The notes: generated from the letters alone by a model not told the origin. A DNA stretch of 64,000 bases from JADLDB01 sp040755835 (GCA_040755835.1 JBFMAB010000025.1:62001-126000); one strand, 5' to 3'; counted from the first letter of the stretch, positions 42,287-52,030 are shown. Numbers and translations are program-made.

Positions 42287-44590
42287 CTAGTTCCGCTGCG
42301 ACGGCAGCGCGCCCTTCGTGGCGCGCGGCGCCGGGCGCGGCCGCACCACCGCGTACTGCGGCGGCCAGTCGACGCCGTCGACGCCCTCGGCCTGCGCGTG
42401 GCGGTGCGTGAGGTAGGGGTCCGACAGATGCGGCCGCGCCAGCGCGCACAAGTCCGCGCGCCCCGCCGCGATGATGGTGTTGACGTGGTCCGCGCCCTGG
42501 ATGCCGCCGACCGCCATCACCGGAATGCGCGCTGCGTGGCGCACGGCCTCCGCGAAGGGCACCTGGTACATGCGGCCGTACTCCACCTTCGACTCCGGCA
42601 CGTTGCCGGCCGACGACACGTCGATGACGTCGCAGCCGCGCGTCTTGAGCGCCTGCGCGAAGGCGATGGTGTCCTCCAGCGTCTGCCCGTCGGGCTCCAG
42701 CCAGTCGGTGGCGGACACGCGCACCCCCATCGGCTTGTGCTTCGGCCAGACCGCGCGCACCGCGTCGAACACCTCCAGCGGGAAGCGCATGCGGTTTTCG
42801 AGCGAGCCGCCGTACGCGTCGGCGCGCCGGTTGGTGAACGGCGACAGGAAGCTGGACAAGAGGTAGCCGTGCGCCGCGTGCAACTCCACGAAGTCGAAGC
42901 CCACCGCGTCGGCCCGCTTCGCCGCATCGACGAAGGCTTGCTTCACGCGCGCGAGGTCGTCCGCCGTCATCTCCTTCGGCACGTGCCAATCCGGCTTGTA
43001 CGGCAGCGCCGACGGCCCGAGCGGCTGCCACGGCTGCTCGTGCGCGCCGAGCGGCCCATCGCCTTCCCAGGGCCGCTGGCAGCTCGCCTTGCGACCCGCG
43101 TGCGCCAGCTGCACGCCGATGGGCACCTTCGCGTGCGCGTGCACGAAATCCACCACCCGCCTCCACGCCTGCGCCTGCGCGTCGTTCCACAGGCCCGCGC
43201 ACCCGTGGGTGATGCGGCCCTCCGGCGAGACGTCCGTCATCTCCGTCAGCACCAGCCCGGCGCCGCCCAGCGCGCGCGAGCCGAGGTGCACCAGGTGCCA
43301 CTCGCCCACCACGCCGTCCACCGCCGAGTACTGACACATGGGCGACAGCACCACGCGGTTCTTCAGCACCAGGTCGCGCAGCTTGAAGGGCGCGAAGAGC
43401 GGCGGCGGCGCGCTGCCGTCGGAGTTCTTCGGCGTGCCGTGCGTGTCGGCGAACCAGCGGTCGACGTGCGCCACCAGCGCCCCGTCGCGCCGGCGCAGGT
43501 TGTCCCAGGTGATGCGCCTGGAGCGCGTCATCAGGTTGAAGGTGAACTGCAGCGGCGGTTGCTCGAGGTAGCGCGCGGCGTTCTCGAACCACTCGAGGCT
43601 CGTCTGCGCGGCCTTCTGCAGGCGCGCCACCTCGGGCTTGCGCTGTGCCTCGTAGGTGTCGAGCGCCTGCTCGACGTCGAGGCCCACCTGGCGGAAGGCC
43701 TGCACCAGCGCCATCGCGTCCTCCATGGCCAGCTTGGTGCCCGAGCCGATGGAGTAGTGCGCGGTGTGCACCGCGTCGCCCATCAGCACCACGTTGCCGC
43801 GGCGCCAGCGCTCGCAGCGCACGGTGGGGAACGTGCGCCAGATGGACTTGTTCGGGCACAGCCTGTGGCCGGCCAGCTCGTCCTTGAAGAGCTCCTCGAG
43901 AAACGCGACCGACTGCTCTTCGCTCATCTGGTCGAGGCCGGCCCGCTTCCAGACTTCCTCGCGGCACTCGACGATGAACGTCGACAGCGCGCCCGACGGC
44001 TTCATCGGCTCCTTCGTGAAGGGGTACGCGTGCACCTGGAAGAGGCCGTGCTTCGTGTCCTTGAAGAGGAAGGTGAAGGCGGTGAGGGGCCTGGTGGTGC
44101 CCAGCCAGATGAACTTGCACTTGCGCCAGTCGAGCGACGGCCGGAAGTCGTCGGCGTAGCGCACGCGCACCGCGCTGTGCACGCCGTCGCAGGCGACGAC
44201 GAGGTCCGCCTTCGGCAGCGGCTCCGGCGGCAGCTCCTGCTGGAAGTGCATGCGTACGCCCAGGTGCCCGCAGCGGTCCTGCAGCACGCGGAGCAGGTCC
44301 TTCCGCGACAGCCCGCAGAAGCCGTGCCCGGTGGACACCACCTTCTGGCCGCCGACGTGCGTCTCGATGTCGTCCCAATAGACGAAGCGCTTCTCGATTT
44401 CGACGTAGCTGGCCTCGTCGGCCTCGGCGAGGTTGCCCAGCGTCTCGCGGCTGAAGACGACGCCCCAGCCGAACGTGTCATCGGGCCGGTTGCGCTCGTA
44501 GACGTCCACCTCCACCTCGGGGAACGCCTTCTTCATCAACAGGCCGAAGTAGAGGCCCGCAGGCCCGCCACCCATGCAGACGATGCGCAT
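42287..44590 (-). CDS. Two-domain salicylyl-CoA / 2-aminobenzoyl-CoA monooxygenase-reductase
   Basis: 767 residues. The N-terminal ~380 residues are an FAD hydroxylase of the PHBH type: GGGPAGLYFG at the start, ACDGVHSAVR, and GDAVHTAHYSIGSGTKLAMEDA near 300. The C-terminal ~380 residues are an old-yellow-enzyme-type FMN domain: FAPFKLRDLVLKNRVVLSP, QLAHAGRKAS, ELHAAHGYLLSSFLSP and RADAYGGSLENR. This fusion is typical of salicylyl-CoA 5-hydroxylase and of 2-aminobenzoyl-CoA monooxygenase/reductase. The two activities cannot be told apart by reading. With kynA elsewhere in the window an aminobenzoyl-CoA role is possible. No CoA ligase gene is adjacent. Confidence 0.88.
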   Translation of the reverse strand: MRIVCMGGGPAGLYFGLLMKKAFPEVEVDVYERNRPDDTFGWGVVFSRETLGNLAEADEASYVEIEKRFVYWDDIETHVGGQKVVSTGHGFCGLSRKDLLRVLQDRCGHLGVRMHFQQELPPEPLPKADLVVACDGVHSAVRVRYADDFRPSLDWRKCKFIWLGTTRPLTAFTFLFKDTKHGLFQVHAYPFTKEPMKPSGALSTFIVECREEVWKRAGLDQMSEEQSVAFLEELFKDELAGHRLCPNKSIWRTFPTVRCERWRRGNVVLMGDAVHTAHYSIGSGTKLAMEDAMALVQAFRQVGLDVEQALDTYEAQRKPEVARLQKAAQTSLEWFENAARYLEQPPLQFTFNLMTRSRRITWDNLRRRDGALVAHVDRWFADTHGTPKNSDGSAPPPLFAPFKLRDLVLKNRVVLSPMCQYSAVDGVVGEWHLVHLGSRALGGAGLVLTEMTDVSPEGRITHGCAGLWNDAQAQAWRRVVDFVHAHAKVPIGVQLAHAGRKASCQRPWEGDGPLGAHEQPWQPLGPSALPYKPDWHVPKEMTADDLARVKQAFVDAAKRADAVGFDFVELHAAHGYLLSSFLSPFTNRRADAYGGSLENRMRFPLEVFDAVRAVWPKHKPMGVRVSATDWLEPDGQTLEDTIAFAQALKTRGCDVIDVSSAGNVPESKVEYGRMYQVPFAEAVRHAARIPVMAVGGIQGADHVNTIIAAGRADLCALARPHLSDPYLTHRHAQAEGVDGVDWPPQYAVVRPRPAPRATKGALPSQRN

Positions 44591-44613
44591 GGGCGGGGTA
44601 TAGCCGGATTCCC

Positions 44614-46566
44614 CTACGTCCCGGGGCCTGCTGTGGACGCGCCGGGCCGAAGCTTCGTCTCGCGCACCAACGCCTGCAGCGCCGCCAGGTCCCAGGGTTT
44701 CGGGAGGAGCCTCACCCCGGGTGGAAGCACACCGGGCACCGAGTCCGCGTAGCCGCTGCTCAGCACCACCGGGACGTCTGGGGCGATGGCCGCGAGCCGC
44801 CGCGAGGCCTCCGCGCCATTCATCTCGGGCATGGTGTAGTCCATCAACACCAGGCCGAAGCGCGACGGGCGCTCCATCACCCGCGCGACGGCTTCGGCGC
44901 CGGTGGACGCCTCGGTGACGGTGCAGCCCATCGAGGTGAGGAGACGCGAGGCGGCGCGGCGCAGCAGCACCTCGTCGTCCACCACCAACACCTCGAGGCC
45001 GGGGGAGCCATCGGACTCGGCGGCAGGCCGGTCCTGCGGGGGCGGCCTCGGCTTCGCAGGGGCGAGCGACTGCGGCAGGTACACCGAAAACGTCGTCCCC
45101 TGCCCGGGCGCGGTGTCGATGGTGAGGGCGCCACCATGGCTCTTCAGAATGCCCAGCACCGCCGCGAGGCCCAGGCCCCGTCCCGGTCCCTTCGTCGAGA
45201 AGAAAGGGTCGAAGATGCGGGCCCGCACCTCCGGCGTCATGCCCTTGCCGGTGTCGATGACGCGCAGGCGGACCACCTTGCCCGTAAGCGGCGCCCCGAT
45301 GGCGTCCCGGAGCGGCTCGCGAAGCTCCAGCGCGTCCGTCTCCAGGGTGAGGGCGCCTTCGCGGTCCGCCATCGCATCGGCCGCGTTGCTGATGAGGTTC
45401 ATCACCACCTGCTGAAGCTGGCCTTCGTCTGCCTCGACGAGCGGCAGGTCCGCCTGCAGCCGCGTGTGAAAGGCGACTTTTCGAGAGGCCGACACCGACA
45501 ACAACTCGCCCATCGCGCCCACCAGCCCGTTGAGGTCGATGTTCTCACGGCGGTGGGCGCCCTGACCGATGTACGCGAGGAGCTGCCGGGTGAGGGCCGT
45601 GGCGCGGGTGACGGCCAGCTCGATGGTGTGCAGCTCTTCGCCCACGGCCCGCCCGCTCCTTTCGTGGCTGCGGGCGAGGCCGACGGCTGCGGTGATGACG
45701 GCCAGCAGGTTGTTGAAGTCGTGCGCGACGCCGCCCGCGAGGAGTCCGAGGCTCTCCAGCTTCTGCACCTCGAGGCGCTGCGCCTCGGCGGCGACCTCGC
45801 GCGTCACGTCGCGCAAGAAGCCGGTGAAGCGCGTCGCCCGGCCGCCCTCGTCGCGCAGACAGGCCCCGTGCGCCTGCAGGACGAGGACGCGCCCGTCCTT
45901 CGTCACCATGCGGAATCTCGTCTCGAAGTTCGGCGTCGCGCCCTTGAGCGCGGCGACGATGGCCTCGCGGAGGCGCTGGCGGTCCTCCTCGTGCACCACC
46001 GTGTCGATCCACCGGGCCTTCAGCTCCGCCCACGCCTCCGGCGAGTGGCCGAGCAGCTCTGGCAGGCGCGGCGAGTGGTAGAGACTCCCGCTGCGCAGGT
46101 CCGCGTCCCAAACGAAGTCGCGACTCGCGTCCGAGGCGAGGAGAAAGCGCGCCTCGCTCTCTCTCGCCGCGCGCAGACTCTCCTCTTGTTCGCGGCGCAG
46201 GCGCTCGGCCTGGGCCCGCCGCGCGGCGCGCTCGGCCATTTCCGTGGGCAGCCATCGGCGCACCAGCCGGCCCAGCACCACCACGGCCACGGTGACGTTG
46301 AGCCACTTCACCGCCGTGAGGAATTCGGGCCTGGCGAGGACGGCGAAGGAAACCGGCAGCCAACCGTAGTTCGCGCCCCACACCAACCCGAAGTAGGCGC
46401 TTTCCACCACGCTCTTCACGGCGTCCAGGATGAGGACGGACAACAGCAACGCGATGAGGGCGTCGTCGCGCGCCGCGCGGTATTGGCGAACGTAGACTCC
46501 GAGGATGACGCTCCACAGCGCGGTGAGAAGCACATACGTCAACACCGCGCCGAGTCCGCTCGTCAT
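44614..46566 (-). CDS. Membrane-bound hybrid histidine kinase (PAS-HisKA-HATPase-REC)
   Basis: 650 residues from ATG 46566. Residues 1-102 hold three to four membrane segments. A short coiled coil leads to a PAS domain (about 136-260, with FVWDADLRSGSLYHSP and GFLRDVTREV). The kinase core has its phospho-acceptor in GGVAHDFNNLLAV and the ATP site in NLISNAADAM, DTGKGMTPE and GRGLGLAAVLG. The C-terminal receiver domain (from LEVLVVDDEVLLRR) has its acceptor Asp in VLMDYTMPEMNG. The presence of its own receiver suggests a phosphorelay. A possible partner is not in the window; the kinase stands alone between a monooxygenase and a peptidase gene. Confidence 0.92.
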   Translation of the reverse strand: MTSGLGAVLTYVLLTALWSVILGVYVRQYRAARDDALIALLLSVLILDAVKSVVESAYFGLVWGANYGWLPVSFAVLARPEFLTAVKWLNVTVAVVVLGRLVRRWLPTEMAERAARRAQAERLRREQEESLRAARESEARFLLASDASRDFVWDADLRSGSLYHSPRLPELLGHSPEAWAELKARWIDTVVHEEDRQRLREAIVAALKGATPNFETRFRMVTKDGRVLVLQAHGACLRDEGGRATRFTGFLRDVTREVAAEAQRLEVQKLESLGLLAGGVAHDFNNLLAVITAAVGLARSHERSGRAVGEELHTIELAVTRATALTRQLLAYIGQGAHRRENIDLNGLVGAMGELLSVSASRKVAFHTRLQADLPLVEADEGQLQQVVMNLISNAADAMADREGALTLETDALELREPLRDAIGAPLTGKVVRLRVIDTGKGMTPEVRARIFDPFFSTKGPGRGLGLAAVLGILKSHGGALTIDTAPGQGTTFSVYLPQSLAPAKPRPPPQDRPAAESDGSPGLEVLVVDDEVLLRRAASRLLTSMGCTVTEASTGAEAVARVMERPSRFGLVLMDYTMPEMNGAEASRRLAAIAPDVPVVLSSGYADSVPGVLPPGVRLLPKPWDLAALQALVRETKLRPGASTAGPGT

Positions 46567-46632
46567 GGCGCTCCGTCCACTCCCTGGGAATACCACGAAA
46601 AGCCACCGCTGGCCGGAAATGGCCTCGGGCGC

Positions 46633-48069
46633 TCAGGGAGCCGCGGCCACGTCGACGACGGCCTTGTAGAGCACCTCGACGCCGCGGCGCAGGTTCGCCA
46701 CCGACACGCGCTCGTCGCGGCCGTGCATGGTGGCGAGCTCCTCGGCGGTGATTTCGAAGGGCGCGAAGCCGTACGCGCGGGTGCCCTTCTTCCGCGCGAG
46801 GATGGAGTCGGTGTAGCCGGGCGACACCGTCGGGCCCGCCACCGCGTCGTCGCGCCCCTCCACGGCGTGCCGCGCCAGCGCATCGAAGAAGGCGTCGTCC
46901 CAGTCCGAGGCCTCGGCGGCGAAGCCGTGGTCCACCTCGAGCTCGAGGCCCGGGAGGTCGGCCAGCAGGCCTTCGAGCTCGGCCAAAAGCTCCTCGGACG
47001 TCACGCCGGGGAGGATGCGGCAGTCGAGGATGGCGCGCACCTCCGACGGCACCACGTTCGTCGCGCTGCCCTTCCCTTCGAAGCCCGTCACCTGGCAGGT
47101 GTTCGTCACCATCGCGCGCGTGGTGGGCTTCTTCAGTATCGTCTTCACCACGAAGGCGTCCACCAGCGCGGGCCGCTGCAGCACGAAGCCGGTGAAGCCG
47201 CCGGCCTGCTCGCCGGCGCGGCGGAGCAATTCGTACAGCGCGGGGTGCAGCGTCGGCTTCGACTCGCGGCGGGTGATGCGCTCGAGCGCGCGCACCAGGC
47301 GCACCGGGGCGCGCTCGTCGGTGGGCGTGCTGCCGTGCCCCGCCTCGCCCGACGCCTTCACGCGCAGCCACACCGCGCCCTTCTCCGCGACGGAGATGGC
47401 GAAGGCCGTCTGGCCCGGCACCAGCGCGTCCTTGATGCCGATGCCGCCCTCGTTGACGAGCTGCCCGCAGTCCACACCGTCCCACAGCTGGTCGACGAGC
47501 TGCCGCATGCCGCCCTCGCCCACCTCCTCGTCGGCGACGGCCAGCAGGATGACGTCGCGGGTGAGCGGCACCTGGCGGCGCTTGAGCAGCAGGACGGTTT
47601 CCAACTCGACCGCGCCGAGGCCCTTGGTGTCCAGCGCGCCGCGGCCCCACACCACGCCGTCGACGATGGCGCCGGAGAGCGGCTGCCTGTCCGCCGGCCA
47701 CCGCGACGCCTCGGCCGTCACCACGTCGATGTGCGACATGAGACACAGCGGCTTCTCGCCCGATGGCTTCGTCGCGGGCAGCCGCGCGATGAGCGTGCCG
47801 CGGCCCGGCGCGAACTCGTGGATGGCGGCGTCGATGCCTTCCTGCGCGAGCCGCGCTTTGAGGAACTCCGCGCCCCGCGTCTCGTTGCCGGGCGGATTCA
47901 TCGTGTCCACCTGGAGGTACGCCGACAGCAGCTGCGCCGTCTCGTCGCCGGCCGCCTGCCAGTCGATGCCCTGGGCGTACTTCTCGAGGCCGGGCGGCGG
48001 CTGGTGCAGCGGGCGCGGCGCGGTGGCGCAGGCGGAGAGGACGAGAAGGCTGGCGGCGAGGCAGCGCAT
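46633..48069 (-). CDS. M20-family metallopeptidase, lipoprotein
   Basis: 478 residues with a lipobox (VLSAC) and a Pro-rich mature start. The di-zinc site motifs of the M20/ArgE-DapE family are clear: LMSHIDVV, WGRGALDTKG and VADEEVGEGG. It is about the usual length for a carboxypeptidase Ss1-type peptidase. As a lipoprotein it should act on peptides or acylated amino acids in the periplasm or outside. It sits upstream of the kinase gene and 26 bases after the methyltransferase gene, so it may share that transcript. Confidence 0.9.
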   Translation of the reverse strand: MRCLAASLLVLSACATAPRPLHQPPPGLEKYAQGIDWQAAGDETAQLLSAYLQVDTMNPPGNETRGAEFLKARLAQEGIDAAIHEFAPGRGTLIARLPATKPSGEKPLCLMSHIDVVTAEASRWPADRQPLSGAIVDGVVWGRGALDTKGLGAVELETVLLLKRRQVPLTRDVILLAVADEEVGEGGMRQLVDQLWDGVDCGQLVNEGGIGIKDALVPGQTAFAISVAEKGAVWLRVKASGEAGHGSTPTDERAPVRLVRALERITRRESKPTLHPALYELLRRAGEQAGGFTGFVLQRPALVDAFVVKTILKKPTTRAMVTNTCQVTGFEGKGSATNVVPSEVRAILDCRILPGVTSEELLAELEGLLADLPGLELEVDHGFAAEASDWDDAFFDALARHAVEGRDDAVAGPTVSPGYTDSILARKKGTRAYGFAPFEITAEELATMHGRDERVSVANLRRGVEVLYKAVVDVAAAP

Positions 48070-48095
48070 GGCAGCGCACGCTTACACCGCTTGGC

Positions 48096-48698
48096 TCAGC
48101 CCTTTCTGCGGAAGATGAATTCCAGTTCCTCGCCGGCGCGGTCGGCGAAGGAGTCCTTCGCGCGCACGAGGCGCTCGACGACGAAGCGGGGCTCGAAGCG
48201 GCGGCGCACTTCCGCCTCCGAGGTGTCGAAGGGCGGCCCGCCCGGCCGGCCGTGCGCGAAGAAGAGCCCGAAGAAGACGCCGCCGGGCTTCAGCACGCGG
48301 TGCACCACCTCGACGTACTCGTCGCGGCGCGCGGGGTCGATGGCGCAGAAGCACGTGTGCTCGAGCACCGCGTCGAACGTCGCCTCGTGCGTCGCGCCCA
48401 GCGTGAAGACGTCCTGCAGCAGCGTCTCCACGTCCAGCTTCCGCTGTCCGGCGGCGACCAGCGTGGCCTCGATGGCGGGCTCCGCGAAGTCGACGGCGGT
48501 GGCCTCGAAGCCCAGCGCCGCGGCCTCGAGCGCCTCGTGGCCGCGCCCGGCGCCCAGCACCGCGACGTGCGCGCCCTTCGTCAGGAAGCCTTCCTTCAGC
48601 ATGCGCACGATGGGCGGCGCGCAGCGGCCCTTCTCCCAGCCCGTCTGCGACGAGTGGTAGCGCGCCTCCCAGAAGCCTGCGTCCGACACGTCGCTCAT
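48096..48698 (-). CDS. TPMT-type class I SAM methyltransferase
   Basis: 200 residues. The start has FWEARYHSSQTGWEKGRCAPP, characteristic of the thiopurine S-methyltransferase family. The SAM site follows: VLGAGRGHEALEAAALGFEATAVDF, and later HTCFCAIDPARRDEYVE, as in bacterial TPMTs that methylate sulfur, selenium or tellurium compounds. The substrate is not predictable. It is cytoplasmic. It leads a leftward pair with the M20 peptidase gene and is divergent from a hydrolase lipoprotein, with 107 bases between starts. Confidence 0.88.
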   Translation of the reverse strand: MSDVSDAGFWEARYHSSQTGWEKGRCAPPIVRMLKEGFLTKGAHVAVLGAGRGHEALEAAALGFEATAVDFAEPAIEATLVAAGQRKLDVETLLQDVFTLGATHEATFDAVLEHTCFCAIDPARRDEYVEVVHRVLKPGGVFFGLFFAHGRPGGPPFDTSEAEVRRRFEPRFVVERLVRAKDSFADRAGEELEFIFRRKG

Positions 48699-48805
48699 GG
48701 CCGCGACATCTCTCGGGTGGCGCCCGCGCGCAACTGTTCCGCGCCTCGCGGGTTGATATTGTGCCTCGAGACTGGCGCCCTTCCCCGCAGTCCCCCGGAG
48801 ACGAG

Positions 48806-50017
48806 ATGACCCTGTGGGCGTCGACCCGTCGTGTCTTCATTCCCCTCGCCGCGGCCCTGGCGTTGGCCCTCTTCGGCTGCGGCGGCAGCACGTCGCGTGG
48901 CGACGGCGGCTCGGGCGGCGGCACCGCGACGGGCGGCGGAGGCGGCGGCGGCGCGATGGGTGGCGGCGGCGGTACGGCGGACGGCGGCACCGGGGGCGGC
49001 AGCGGCAACCCCGACGGCGGCTGCAGCGAAGCCAACCTGCCCGCGTGCAACTACCCCGTCGGTGCCGGCACCTTCACCCAGCGACAGAGCACCATCACCG
49101 ACCCCGTCACCGGGCGCGTGCTGCCGCTCCTCGCCCGGGTGCCCGCGGGCAGCGGCCCGTTCCCCGTCGTCGTGTACTCGCACGGCGGCGGCCTCCTCGA
49201 CCAGGGACACCTGCAAAGCACCGAGTGGGCCGAGTCGCTCGCCCAGCACGGCTTCCTGACGGTGAACGTCGGGCACGTCGGCCTGGACACCGACGCCGGC
49301 GTGACGCTGTGCGGGCTGGCCCAGGTCCCCATGAGCGAGTGCGTGGCGCCGACGGACGACGACACCGACGGGCTGCTGGCGCTGGTGAAGGCGCGCGACC
49401 TCACGGCGGTGCTCGACGCGCTGCCGGCGCTGAAGCAGACGCTGGAGATGGCGGGCGGCCCGCAGGTCGACCTCGCCCACGTCGCGGTGATGGGCTGGTC
49501 GGCGGGATCGCGCGCCCCGCTCATCATGCACGGGGCCACCTTCCACCCCTCGGCCTCGGCGCCGCTGTACTCGTCGCCGCACAACCTCCCCGTCGCCGCG
49601 GTGGCGCTGAGCCCCACCGGGCCTGGGTACGGCGGCTTCTTCGCCGAGACGGGGAACTCTTCCTGGGACCAGGTGCGGGGACCCGTCTTCACGGCGACGG
49701 GAGACAACGACGTGAAGCCGACCAAGCCCGGCCTCACCGGCCCCGTCCGTCGCGTCTCGTGGGAACGACAGCCCGCCGACGGCACGCGGTGGCTCCTCTA
49801 CTCGAAGCTACCGCCGGGTGTCGGGGGCCACTCAACCTACAACCTCGAGGACCTCACCTCGACGGACCCGCGGCTGCAGCGCATCTCGTACGCGCTGCGC
49901 TCCGCCGTGCTGGCCTTCCTGGACGCGCAGCTCAAGGGCGACCCGGCCGCGGCGGCGTACCTCGCGTCGGGCGACGTACTCACGCTGGCCGGCGACGCCG
50001 ACTGGCAGCACCAATGA
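48806..50017 (+). CDS. Alpha/beta-hydrolase lipoprotein
   Basis: 403 residues from ATG 48806, with GGAG 5 bases upstream. It has a lipobox (LFGCGG) and then a Gly-rich linker with TGGGSG-type repeats before the enzyme. Catalytic features: oxyanion line PVVVYSHGGG, nucleophile GWSAGSR, acid in TGDNDVKP, and a His in GVGGHSTYN. The pattern is close to platelet-activating-factor acetylhydrolase and polyester-hydrolase-like proteins. It probably faces the outside. Substrate unknown. Its stop is 3 bases from a degraded leftward gene. Confidence 0.85.
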   Translation: MTLWASTRRVFIPLAAALALALFGCGGSTSRGDGGSGGGTATGGGGGGGAMGGGGGTADGGTGGGSGNPDGGCSEANLPACNYPVGAGTFTQRQSTITDPVTGRVLPLLARVPAGSGPFPVVVYSHGGGLLDQGHLQSTEWAESLAQHGFLTVNVGHVGLDTDAGVTLCGLAQVPMSECVAPTDDDTDGLLALVKARDLTAVLDALPALKQTLEMAGGPQVDLAHVAVMGWSAGSRAPLIMHGATFHPSASAPLYSSPHNLPVAAVALSPTGPGYGGFFAETGNSSWDQVRGPVFTATGDNDVKPTKPGLTGPVRRVSWERQPADGTRWLLYSKLPPGVGGHSTYNLEDLTSTDPRLQRISYALRSAVLAFLDAQLKGDPAAAAYLASGDVLTLAGDADWQHQ

Positions 50018-50020
50018 CGC

Positions 50021-50324
50021 TCACGCGCAGGTGATGCGGGACACCGCGCCGGCGGCACCCCCGTCGACCCACGTCTTCAGCAGGTCCGCGGCCCGCACCG
50101 AGTCGACGTCCACGCGGGTGCCCTCACGCGGGGCGGCCGGGCTCGAAGCGCCAGCCGTCGCCCTCGCGCTGCACGCGCGCCCAGGCGGAGACGTCGGCGG
50201 GCAGCGGCTGGAAGGCGAGGTGGTGACCGTCGATGACCAGCGCCACGCCGTCCCCGTCGAGCGCGAAGCGGCGCACGGGCACGTCGCGCCCCTCCGCGGC
50301 CGCGAGCACCGCCAGCGTGGGCAC
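50021..50324 (-). pseudogene. Small leftward gene split by a frameshift
   Basis: A minus-strand frame from a GTG at 50324 (with GGAGG close by) reads as a coding-like 66-residue sequence ending WRFEPGRPA and a stop at 50124. In the next frame the sequence continues without a break as EGTRVDVDSVRAADLLKTWVDGG ... ITCA up to a stop at 50021. Both parts have strong GC3 bias, so one ~98-codon gene with a single frameshift near 50125 is more likely than two. No family is recognised. A sequencing error is possible. Confidence 0.4.
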
Positions 50325-50408
50325 GCCTCCGCGCGTCGTTACGGCGCGAGTCTGCCAGAGGCCGCCGGCTCGAGGCGCGCGCCCGCCGCGGCTGCTATGG
50401 GAGGGGAC

Positions 50409-51152
50409 ATGCTGCCTTCGCCCGAGACATTCGAGGTCCGGCTGGTCGCCGCGTCGCTGATGACGTCGCGCGTGCGCGCGATGACGTTCGAGCGCGTGGG
50501 CGGCGCGCCGTTCCACTTCCAGGCGGGGCAGTGGGTGCAGCTGCGCTTCCCGGTGCAGGACGAGAAGGGCCGTCCGCTGCGGCGGTCGTACTCCATCGCG
50601 TCGCCGCCGGAAGGGACGGCGCGCTTCGAGCTGGCAGTGACGCGCGTCGACGAGGGGCCGGCCTCCGGCTACCTGCACGAGATGGCGGTGGGCGGGGCGC
50701 TGGAGGCGATGGGCCCGCAGGGGCACTTCGTGCGGCCGCTCGAGACGAGCGCACCGGCCCTCTTCATCGCGACGGGGACCGGCCTCGCGCCCTTCCGCGC
50801 GATGGTGCACGACGCGCTGCGCGCGGGGCGGACGGAGCCCCTGTGGGTGCTGCTCGGCGTGCGCACGCCGGAGGACGTGCTGTGGGAGGACGAGCTGCGC
50901 GCGCTCGAGCGGGCGCATTCGTGTTTCCGGCTGGAAGTGACGTTGTCGCGCCCGCCGCCAGCGTGGGCGGGACGAAGCGGCCGCGTACAGCAGCACGTGC
51001 GCCCGCTGTGGGAGGCGTTGGTGGCGGCGTCGCCGAGCCCGCCGGACGCGTGGCTGTGCGGCGTGAAGTCGATGCTTGACGAGGTGCGGGGGATTCTGCG
51101 CGACGAGCTCGGCCTGCCGCGGCAGCGCGTGCACGCGGAGAGCTACGGGTAG
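50409..51152 (+). CDS. Ferredoxin-NADP-reductase-like oxidoreductase
   Basis: 247 residues from ATG 50409, with GGAGGGG close upstream. The frame is open far upstream but that part is not coding. FAD site: RRSYSIASPP (R-x-Y-S/T motif). NAD(P) site: FIATGTGLAPFRAM, and later WLCGVKSMLDEV. The layout is that of the FNR superfamily with no iron-sulfur or other extra domain, so it would work with a separate electron carrier such as a ferredoxin, which is not visible nearby. Confidence 0.88.
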   Translation: MLPSPETFEVRLVAASLMTSRVRAMTFERVGGAPFHFQAGQWVQLRFPVQDEKGRPLRRSYSIASPPEGTARFELAVTRVDEGPASGYLHEMAVGGALEAMGPQGHFVRPLETSAPALFIATGTGLAPFRAMVHDALRAGRTEPLWVLLGVRTPEDVLWEDELRALERAHSCFRLEVTLSRPPPAWAGRSGRVQQHVRPLWEALVAASPSPPDAWLCGVKSMLDEVRGILRDELGLPRQRVHAESYG

Positions 51153-51296
51153 GCCGGCTCTTCACGGCGGCAGCCGCGGGCCTCGACCGCAGCTCCATCA
51201 ACCGGCTGCTCGAGAGGCATGCGGTTTGGCGCGACACGCGAAGCGGCCGCGCCCCGCGAGGAAGCCCGGCCGCGTGATGGCCAGCTGGCCGACGAC

Positions 51297-51785
51297 TCAG
51301 TACACGAGGTTCTGCGGCGGCGGAGGAGGAGGCGGCGGGTACGCGGCCTGCGCCGCGGCCGGTGCGTACGCGGGCGCGGCCGCCGGCATCGGCGCTTCCG
51401 GCTGGAGGTTCACGCTGCACACCTGGTCCTCGACGTTGTTCCACGCGCCGCTCGCGTCGATGTACGCGATGCAGCCGATTGGGAAGAAGAGCAGGCACAT
51501 CGCCGTGTCCGCGAGGATGTAGCCGACGCCGACGGAGGTCCGCGGCCAACAGGTCTGCGAGTAGTGGCCCGGCGCCGACACCTCGATGCGCTGCGGATTC
51601 TTCCGGTCGATTTCGATGGTGGTCGGCGTGCGGCCGACGGGCATGCCGTTGACGCGGACCTCCGCGCCCGGCACCGCGGAGACGACCTGGTACGGCGAGG
51701 TCCGCGACGCGACGATGGTGGCACAGCCGCTCGACGAGAGCGCGACGCCGGCGAGGAAGGTGGCGAAGAGCATCTGCTTGAACAT
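51297..51785 (-). CDS. PEGA-domain lipoprotein
   Basis: 162 residues from ATG 51785, after a GGAG site. It has a lipobox (SSSGC). A PEGA domain follows, with SAVPGAEVRVNGMPVGRTPTTIEI as its core. A Cys/Trp segment (HYSQTCWPR) and a hydrophobic stretch (ADTAMCLLFFPIGCIAYI) follow, and the C-terminus is Ala/Pro-rich. PEGA proteins bind or are anchored to the cell wall or surface. It is monocistronic. Confidence 0.82.
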   Translation of the reverse strand: MFKQMLFATFLAGVALSSSGCATIVASRTSPYQVVSAVPGAEVRVNGMPVGRTPTTIEIDRKNPQRIEVSAPGHYSQTCWPRTSVGVGYILADTAMCLLFFPIGCIAYIDASGAWNNVEDQVCSVNLQPEAPMPAAAPAYAPAAAQAAYPPPPPPPPQNLVY

Positions 51786-52030
51786 GGGGTTTCTCCGTGG
51801 GGTTGAGGAGCGTTCGCTCCGGGGGTGCGGCCCCACCTGTCCACGGCCTGTGCCACACGGAAGTCGTCGTCGAATCAGTGGGTTGTGCGAGTCCGCTCCG
51901 TCCGTTGCGGTGGCGATCATCTACGTCGCGAGACGGTCGCGCGGCGGGCAACCCCGCGAGAGCACGTCCCGCCGTCGCTGGCCCGACCGCTGCTTCGGGC
52001 CCCCGCACACCCCACACCCCGGAGCCTCTC

